Below are positions 57,519 to 64,000 of a stretch of DNA of 64,000 bases, one piece after another. Within the stretch, counting starts at the first letter, position 1. Each line of letters opens with the position of its first letter. The stretch covers positions 370,001 to 434,000 of the forward strand of contig JACVVK020000376.1 of the NCBI GenBank assembly GCA_018292915.2. Reading direction: 5' to 3'. The position numbers and the translations under genes are program-made. The DNA is from Batillaria attramentaria (Eukaryota > Mollusca > Gastropoda > Batillariidae). The notes beneath the pieces are model-generated. The model worked only from the letters and a program-made list of their open reading frames with translations, was not told the origin of the DNA and made no database searches.

Positions 57519-58643
57519 ATAGGTATTGGGTGGCGCTGCACCGCGGCGACGCGCTTCCCCCAGGGGAAGCAGCCCGAATTTCCCGAAAGGCATAATAAAG
57601 TAGTAGTTAAAATAAAATAAAAATACAAGTGGTTCTGGTGCATTAGCTCGTGAGTCTTGTTTTGTTTCTTTGTTTGTTTGTTTTAGCTAGTGTTTGTTTT
57701 AGCTAGTGTTTGTTTTAGCTAGTGTTTGTTTTAGCTGGTGTTTGTTTTAGCTAGTGTTTGTTTTAGCTAGTGTTTGTTTTAGCTAGTGTTCGTTTTAGCT
57801 AGTGTTCGTTTTAGCTAGTGTTCGTTTTAGCTAGTGTTTGTTTTAGCTGGTGTTTGTTTTAGCTGGTGTTTGTTTTAGCTAGTGTTTGTTTTAGCTGGTG
57901 TTTGTTTTAGCTAGTGTTTGTTTTAGCTAGTGTTTGTTTTAGCTAGTGTTTGTTTTAGCTAGTGTGGTGCTGTTGTTTTTTGCCTCAGTTGGTGTTTGTT
58001 TGTTTGCTTGTTTTAGGAAGTGTCTGTTTCTGTCTTGTCTTTCTTTGTGTTAGGACGCACCGTCAACAGCAGAGAAGACCAGTGAAGTGGCTGCATCTTC
58101 GTGTGGAAATTCAGAAAAGGAGGGGGGAGGGGTGCCGTGTTCATAGGGTTAAAATATCAAGGGATCTGCCGATAATCGACCGAGGTGTGAAGGCAATATA
58201 ACACGAAAGATCAAAACGAAACAAACATAACCGTGTTCACACATACGCATACTTTCCGGAGAAAACCCTAAAATCCACAATCACAGGGGGAGAAAATGAA
58301 ATTGTAGTTTTATAAACTGAATGTGTCGGGAACCTGATGAATGAGCTGCCAGATCGTGCATTGCTGATTACAATGGGCAGAAAAAAAAATACAACATGCA
58401 GGTTCCACGTAAAATAAATATTACATTGCTATGATTGTGCACGCCAAAAACGGCGGGGATCAGAAAATCATTTTGTGTGAGGTCTGCTAACACAAGCGGA
58501 AAACGCCAGCGGAACTACGTGTCTTTTTTATGAAATGATGGGTTATGTGCGTGGACATGTGGACAGATCGCTGATTATCTGGGTTGAATTTGGCGTGTCA
58601 TAGAAGATAAATGGATTCTCACACGCGCGGACGCACGCAGGCG

Positions 58644-58709
<66 letters not shown>

Positions 58710-61536
58710 AGAGGAGGAGGACAGAGAAACAGGACTAGAAAAACATTCAGACAGAGGGATAAAGAACGTCGCCAACACGATCATGTGTTCTCGGCACCAC
58801 CACCAGAATCAGCAGCTATCAAACAATGATGAGGTAGAAATTGTAAAACAGGAAAATTCCATAATGGTGGGTATTACAAGAGACGAAAAGCCCTAAACAA
58901 CGACAGCAACAAACACGAAAGAAGAAAACGTTGTAAACGAAAACTGAGCACTGTGCTGTCATATCCCTAGCAATCTGCTGTCATATTCATAGCAATCTAC
59001 TGCCATATCCCTAGCAATCTACTGCCATATCTCTAGCAATCTGCTGCCATATCCCTTTCAATCTGCTGTTATATCCCTAGCAATCTGCTGCCATATCTCT
59101 AGCACTCTGCTGCCATATCCCTAGCACTCTGCTGTCATATCCCTTGCAATCTGCTGTCATATCCCTTGCAATCTGCCGTCATATTCCTAGCAATCTACTG
59201 CCATATCCCCAACACTCTGCTGTCATATCCCTAGCAATCTGCTGTCATATCCCCTGGCAATCCGCTGCCGTATCCCAAGCACTCTGCTGTCATATCCCTA
59301 GCAATCTGTTGCCATATCCCTAGCACGCTGCTGTCATATCCCCAGCAATCTGCTGCCATATCCCTATCCATCCGCTGCCGTATCCCAAGCACTCTGCTGT
59401 CATGTCAATAGCAATCTGCTGATATATCCCTAGCAATCCGCTGCCACATCCCAAGCACTCTACTGTCATATCCCTACAATCCGCTGTCATGCCGCTGGCA
59501 ATCTCCTGCCGTACCCAAAGCACTCTGCTGTCCTACCCCTAACAATCTACTGTTATATCCTTAGCACTGTACTGTCATATCCCTAGCAATCTACTGTCAT
59601 ATCCCTAGCAATCTACTGCCATATGCTTAGCACTCTAATGTCATATCCCTAGCAGGACACCGTCATATCCTTAGCCCTCGACTGCCATGTCCATAGCAAT
59701 CTGCTGTCACATGCCTCCATGTAGTAGCGATACGTGACAGGTACAACAGCAATCTGCTGGCACATCCCTAACAACATGTTGACGTATCCTTAGCACGCTA
59801 TCGTCAAATGCTCAGCAATCTGCTGTCATGTACATACCTATAGTAGTGATGACAGTGACTGAGAAGAGAAGAGAGCCGGCGTATGTCCACTGCGTGTTTT
59901 TTTCCCTAACGTTATCACTCCCATCCCAGCCCATGTCCTTCACAGCGTGATAAATCTCCTCCTGGAACTCGAGAAACGTCTTGTTGGCTTCCATTCTCCA
60001 CTCTTCCTTTCGGAAGATGTTCATATTCCATGTCACGTTCAGCAGGTTCTGTAAGAGAAGGACAAAACCTGGTAGTCGATGTTGGATGGAAGGGATTAAA
60101 TTTGCGCGCTGCAAAACTTCTGTCGTCTTGCCGGTCAGCCAGAAAGGAAAAAGGTTGAAGCAAGCACTACAAACATCGGGAAATGTGCCAAATGAGGAAT
60201 CTCTTTCCAAATAGGAATCTCTCTCGCTGGCTGATGCTTGACATAACTCCGCTTGAGGCAGAAGCCAAAACGTACAGTGTATTTGTTTTCATCTTTCACA
60301 CATTCAGCAGATTCTGTATGAGGACCTTAGACACAAATGTGGTTCTGTTGGACACACGGACTCTAGAAATATGATCATTTTTCAAACACATTCTGAACTC
60401 TGTATAACTGGCTTCGTGTCTCGTGTGACAGTTGGGGAGTCGGGGTGGCCGAATGGTAGAGCGTTGGACTCTCAATGCTCAGGTCGTGAGTTCGTATCCC
60501 GGCTGGGCCCAAATATTTGTGCTGGTTTTTTCATCGTTGTCCCGTCTTTGATATCACCTGTATGTGGTGGAAAAGGACGTTAAACCCCCAAACACCCACC
60601 CACCCTCGTGTGACAGTTAAGTGACTGCAACATGCTTTGCTCTAATTTGTTTTCAGCTGTTTTCCAATTTTGTTCGAACAATAACGTCTCCCGTGTGTCA
60701 AGAGCTTGAGAGAAGACAAATGTTTGTCTTGTTGCAAAGCTGACTCCATACAGAGTTTTTTTTTCTGACAGTTAAGTGACTGCAACATGCTTTGCTCTAA
60801 TTTGTTTTTAGCTGTTTTCCAATTTTGTTCGAACAATAACGTCTCCCGTGTGTCAAGAGCTTGAGAGAAGACAAATGTTTGTCTTGTTGCAAAGCTGACT
60901 CCATACAGAGTTTTTTTTCTGACAGTTAAGTGACTGCAACATGCTTTGCTCTAATTTGTTTTTAGCTGTTTTCCAATTTTGTTCGAACAATAACGTCTCC
61001 CGTGTGTCAAGAGCTTGAGAGAAGACAAATGTTTGTCTTGTTGCAAAGCTGACTCCATACAGAGTTTTTTTTTCTGACAGTTAAGTGACTGCAACATGCT
61101 TTGCTCTAATTTGTTTTTAGCTGTTTTCCAATTTTGTTCGAACAATAACGTCTCCCGTGTGTCAAGAGCTTGAGAGAAGACAAATGTTTGTCTTGTTGCA
61201 AAGCTGACTCCATACAGAGTTTTTTTTTTCTTTCTTTCTTTCTTTAAGAGACGGCAAAAAATGAGCTTTCATGACAAGCACTGCTTCTATACTGACGTTC
61301 ATCAAGAAACAGCTATGCTTTACTGGATACAGACCCCATGACTTAACACATTTCGTACCGCGCACGAGTATATCCCACGTTTTTTACCGTCTTTTTCGTT
61401 TTTGGCCCTGTATGCGAAAATGAGGCAAGATTAACGGTGCCTTAGCGGCTTTTAGTGCAGCAAACATGAATATAAAACAAAAAGCAACACTACCTTTAAG
61501 CCAAATTTAAATCCACGCAGACATAAATTAATTATG

Positions 61537-61610
<74 letters not shown>

Positions 61611-62287
61611 CCACTGGTGCACAACGCAAAACTTAGACATTGATTTAAAACAGGGCAAAAATGCGCTTTCACTGCAAGCACTATTTCCATACAGACGTTT
61701 CGTCAAGAGACACCTAAGCTTCACTGGATAAAGACTCCCCCATGACTTACAACCGAAACAACGATTCGCAAAGTAAGTAGCAGGCTGTGAGGATGATCAC
61801 ACAAAAACGTAAATGAACGTATCAAACACAACTTGGCATACCGTACCTCAACATGTCGCTCTCTGATCGCCTTGATGGCTGTCCGGCTCTCCTGCTCTGC
61901 CGTCCCTTCCAGATTCATGAAGATGAAGCCGCCCACTATAGCGTAGGCAACGACAAGACAAGAAAGTCCCACTGTTGATACCATGAACACGAGGAACTTC
62001 TGAGCAGCTCGCTTGGCACCTTTCCTCATGGCGGCCTTTCGCTCAGGCCCAAGGAGTGCTCTTCTTTCGCCGCAGGTCTTGACGTCATTTCCGGGCAGTG
62101 CTTGCGTCGCCGGAAGTGCTTGCGCGGTCGTGCCCTGTTTAGTCTTCTTTGACGTCTTTGCTTTTGCGGAGGAAGGTTTCGTCTTGGACTTTTTGCTGGA
62201 GGCAGCCTTGTTGTTGGCGTCTTTGGTATTTGGATCCAGCATGACCTCGATCTCAGAACTTTCTTGTACGGCGATTACTACACTCAT
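55515..62287 (-). CDS. two-pore-domain potassium channel K2P-3
   Basis: Exons on the minus strand: 62287-61847, 60048-59838 and 56906-55515. Exon 1 has a Lys/Ala/Ser-rich N-terminus and TM1 (FLVFMVSTVGLSCLVVAYAI), ending GTTGAG/GTACGG in phase 0. Exon 2 is the cap and pore helix 1 (WTYAGSLLFSVTVITTI). The split glycine gives TTIGFGHLTP. Exon 3 has TM2, then an unusually long cytoplasmic TM2-TM3 loop of about 300 residues with Gln/Gly/Glu repeats, TM3 (VPIMVCLCLVAAYICLGAML), pore 2 (YFCFTTLSTIGFGDLVP), TM4 and a short tail. The frame that enters exon 3 differs by one base from the frame of TM3 to TM4; the switch must lie between 55744 and 56366 (one-base indel, or an unseen intron of 3n+1). 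Both filters are intact, so a K+ channel is expected if the frame conflict is technical. Confidence 0.85.
57250..57605 (+). repeat. SINE-A copy 4 with internal (TA)n, in K2P-3 intron 2
   Basis: Head GGGTGAGCGGTGGTCTAATA, B box GGGTTCGATCCCAGG and body GGGGTTTCTCTCCGGGTAAT. At the site where copy 3 has an A-rich break there is (TA)n at 57449-57515, then the GCAGCCCGAATTTCCCG end. Confidence 0.87.
57675..57966. repeat. 16-bp minisatellite, about 18 units
   Basis: TAGTGTTTGTTTTAGC repeated with few changes (CTGGTG, GTTCG). In K2P-3 intron 2. Confidence 0.95.
57967..58645. other. intronic stretch without a feature
   Basis: K2P-3 intron 2. No recognisable repeat or gene. Confidence 0.4.
58646..58708. 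repeat. (CA)n microsatellite
   Basis: About 60 bp of CA in K2P-3 intron 2. Confidence 0.97.
58955..59832. repeat. 22-bp degenerate minisatellite abutting the K2P-3 exon 2 donor
   Basis: Roughly 38 units of the type AGCAATCTGCTGTCATATCC-CT, with drifted copies. The array runs to within about 6 bp of the exon 2 donor at 59838 (intron start GTATGTACATGACAGCAGAT on the minus strand). Confidence 0.92.
60434..60605 (+). repeat. SINE-B copy in K2P-3 intron 1, perfect 13-bp TSD
   Basis: Head GGGGTGGCCGAATGGTAGAG, B box GAGTTCGTATCCCGGC, tail GTGGAAAAGGACGTTAAACC. Flanked by TCGTGTGACAGTT at 60421-60433 and 60606-60618. Confidence 0.92.
60612..61225. repeat. 155-bp tandem array, 4 nearly identical units (K2P-3 intron 1)
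   Basis: GACAGTTAAGTGACTGCAAC starts at 60612, 60767, 60921 and 61076. The units differ by one T-run length and by TTTTCAGC/TTTTTAGC. The last ends in (TTTC)n. Confidence 0.96.
61538..61607. repeat. (GT)n microsatellite in K2P-3 intron 1
   Basis: 70 bp of GT followed by GAGGCCACTGGTGCACA. Confidence 0.97.
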
Positions 62288-62301
62288 GGTTGCTGGTTAC
62301 G

Positions 62302-62470
62302 GGTGGGTGGGTGTTTAGGGGTTTAACGTCCTTTTCCACCACATAGGATGATATCAAAGACGGAGCAACGATGACAGAGCCAGCACAAATAGTTGGCCCC
62401 AGCCGGGATCGAACTCACGACCCGAGCATTAGAAGTCCAACGCTCTACCATTCGACCACCCCGGCTCCTC
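62302..62470 (-). repeat. SINE-B copy immediately 5' of the K2P-3 start codon
   Basis: Reverse SINE-B (same orientation as the gene). The 13-bp TSD GTTGCTGGTTACG (62289-62301) / GTTACTGGTTACG (62471-62483) has one mismatch. The ATG of K2P-3 is at 62285-62287, only 14 bp from the element. Confidence 0.9.
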
Positions 62471-62483
62471 GTTACTGGTTACG

Positions 62484-63340
62484 GTGCTCTTGGTATTACA
62501 GAAATGTCATACTTGTGATGTCAACAGCTAGAGCGCCTGAAAACACACGAAAGAAATATTTGTAAAACGACTTGTCAGTAGGTTGACTGGGGATAAAGAA
62601 CGAGCTCATTTAACTTTTCTTAAAACGACTTCTTGTTTGTCCGCGGTCATAAATGCGTCCATCTTGTAGATAAGCCTACCTCACGACCCAAAATGTGATC
62701 ATGAAAGACGGTTTCCGTGACTGAAATGGATCACTGTCTACTGACTTCGTTGGATGAAAGCTTGCCAACTGGGAGGTACCTCCATTCAACGGCCCACACG
62801 GATTTGAGGCTACGGCTTATTTTGAGAGCAGCGCCGAAAATCTGAAGCAGAAAGATGCCCCGATAGAATATGTATATCTCAGAATTTCTAAATCACCACC
62901 ACTCATTTGTGCACAGTGCTGTCGGCAAAACTTGCGCAAGTATGTATGTATGTACACCTGTGATGAAACAAAAGCTGGCTCACGTGAATGCAAGCCTTAG
63001 TCACTACACAACACGGGACCACCATGTAGATTCACTTCCTCTATCGTACTGACGACTAAAATGTTAACGTCGGCCACGAGGGATATGTCATTATCATGCA
63101 TTAAGCCAGAAATGCTAATAGTAGTCTAGTGTACAAAGGGCAAGATCAAAACCAAAGGACACTAGCTACCATTTACCTAGAATGAGAAAAATGTCACCGT
63201 TGCACGAGACTGCCTGACTAATTTCGACTGGAATACACGTAACCTTGTGTGAACTGGTTGGTCGTACGTTAGCATGACATAGCTGACTGTATCAACCGCT
63301 GGAGGGTTTCCTAATGTGGTTTAAGGTTTACGGTGCGATT
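62484..63340. other. upstream flank of K2P-3, no gene recognised
   Basis: Short frames only. A promoter or 5' UTR exon of K2P-3 may lie here but none is distinct. Confidence 0.4.
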
Positions 63341-63346
63341 GGTTTC

Positions 63347-63382
<36 letters not shown>

Positions 63383-63516
63383 CTTGTTTGTTTTGTTTTG
63401 GGGTTTTGTTGTTGTTGTTGCTGTTGTTGTTTGGGGATTTTTGTTGTTGTTTTGTGGGGTGGGTGTTTGTTGTTGTTGTTGTTTATTGTTGTTGTTTATT
63501 GTTGTTGTTGTTGTTC
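63341..63516. repeat. (GTT)n repeat
   Basis: GTT units with GTTTG and GGGGTT interruptions, followed by a G-rich run at 63536-63555. Confidence 0.95.
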
Positions 63517-64000
63517 TTGATGATTTTCTACTTTTTGGGGGGGTGGGGGGGGGGATGGGGTGCTGCCACAACTCTTTACCAGCTCCAGTGGCATTCCTCC
63601 CAGGACATGGGTAGAATCCGGCTCTTCCGTTTCATTGTGTATTGCGTTTCGTTTGTTTCGAATGCCTAGCGAGACGGGTTTTTTTAAACCCCGCATAAGA
63701 ACGGCTCTGTCTAAGTCGACTGTTTCGTGTGTACTCTATTTCTCGTAATAGTTCTCATCATCTAGACATCGTGATCGGGAAGCAGTGTGCTCTACGGGGG
63801 CAAAACAAAAATCATAAATACCGGTTCGTGCGCATGATTTACGGTACGGCCTCGTTTTGAAGACACCAGAAATATTGTGCTTGAGACGATCTCCAAATAT
63901 TGGCACACGCTACAGAAAATTTACAGACCACAGATCTGCATCACTTCTTTGCGTGCAAAGTGACGCGTCTGTCTACATTCGGTGCATGCTCCCATTACTG
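63517..64000. other. no recognisable feature to window end
   Basis: No supported gene or repeat match inside the window. Confidence 0.4.

Noticed and set aside
60612..61225. Four evenly spaced repeats considered as a CRISPR array or repeated gene
   Set aside because: The whole 155-bp unit is repeated without variable spacers; the 64-codon frame in it exists only because the unit is tandem.

Overview
The window looks like animal nuclear DNA, most likely from a gastropod mollusc. The organism call is inference. It rests on spliced metazoan genes with GT-AG introns, dense (GT/CA)n tracts, tRNA-derived SINEs, LINE remnants and tandem-repeat-bearing elements of a kind known from molluscs. Seven protein-coding genes or gene parts can be supported. 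They fall into three paralogous families. On the + strand are two UNC-93-like membrane proteins (1-2460, cut by the window start; 33676-36853, apparently complete) and two adhesion-type GPCRs (5378-9097 and 22032-25116). On the - strand is a tandem cluster of three two-pore-domain K+ channels: K2P-1 (38919-42746), K2P-2 (48289-51230) and K2P-3 (55515-62287).

The three K2P genes share one exon plan. Exon 1 holds the N-terminus and TM1, exon 2 most of pore loop 1, and exon 3 starts inside the first selectivity filter and runs to the stop. The first intron is phase 0 and the second is phase 1 within the filter glycine. This points to local tandem duplication. The two UNC-93 genes also share intron positions, except that the second gene has one extra 114-bp intron-like insert. 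The two receptors share a GAIN/GPS-7TM plan, a hydrophobic post-TM7 segment and repeated RSVxTQT motifs in the tail. An inverted, broken copy of the first receptor's 5' region lies at about 3360-3870.

The rest is mostly mobile and repetitive DNA, often nested. Two SINE families recur: SINE-A, about 290 bp, four copies; SINE-B, about 175 bp, eleven copies or fragments, several with clear target-site duplications (TSDs). There are four LINE C-terminal remnants and a solo-LTR-like element inside one of them. There are two related TA-target DNA elements (18738-21311 and 45030-48061). Their inverted termini recur internally as motif clusters, and each carries a pearl/HINE-like element full of TCAAGGTCA half-sites. 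Several TIR elements have 5-bp TSDs, including one of only 42 bp that is little more than two fused ends. One duplicated segment provides an empty site for the 3-kb TA element.

Nothing in the window suggests bacterial, viral or CRISPR sequence. Gene models were made by eye from reading frames, splice motifs and paralogue comparison. First exons and UTRs are mostly unresolved, and frame conflicts in K2P-1, K2P-3 and both receptors are flagged.
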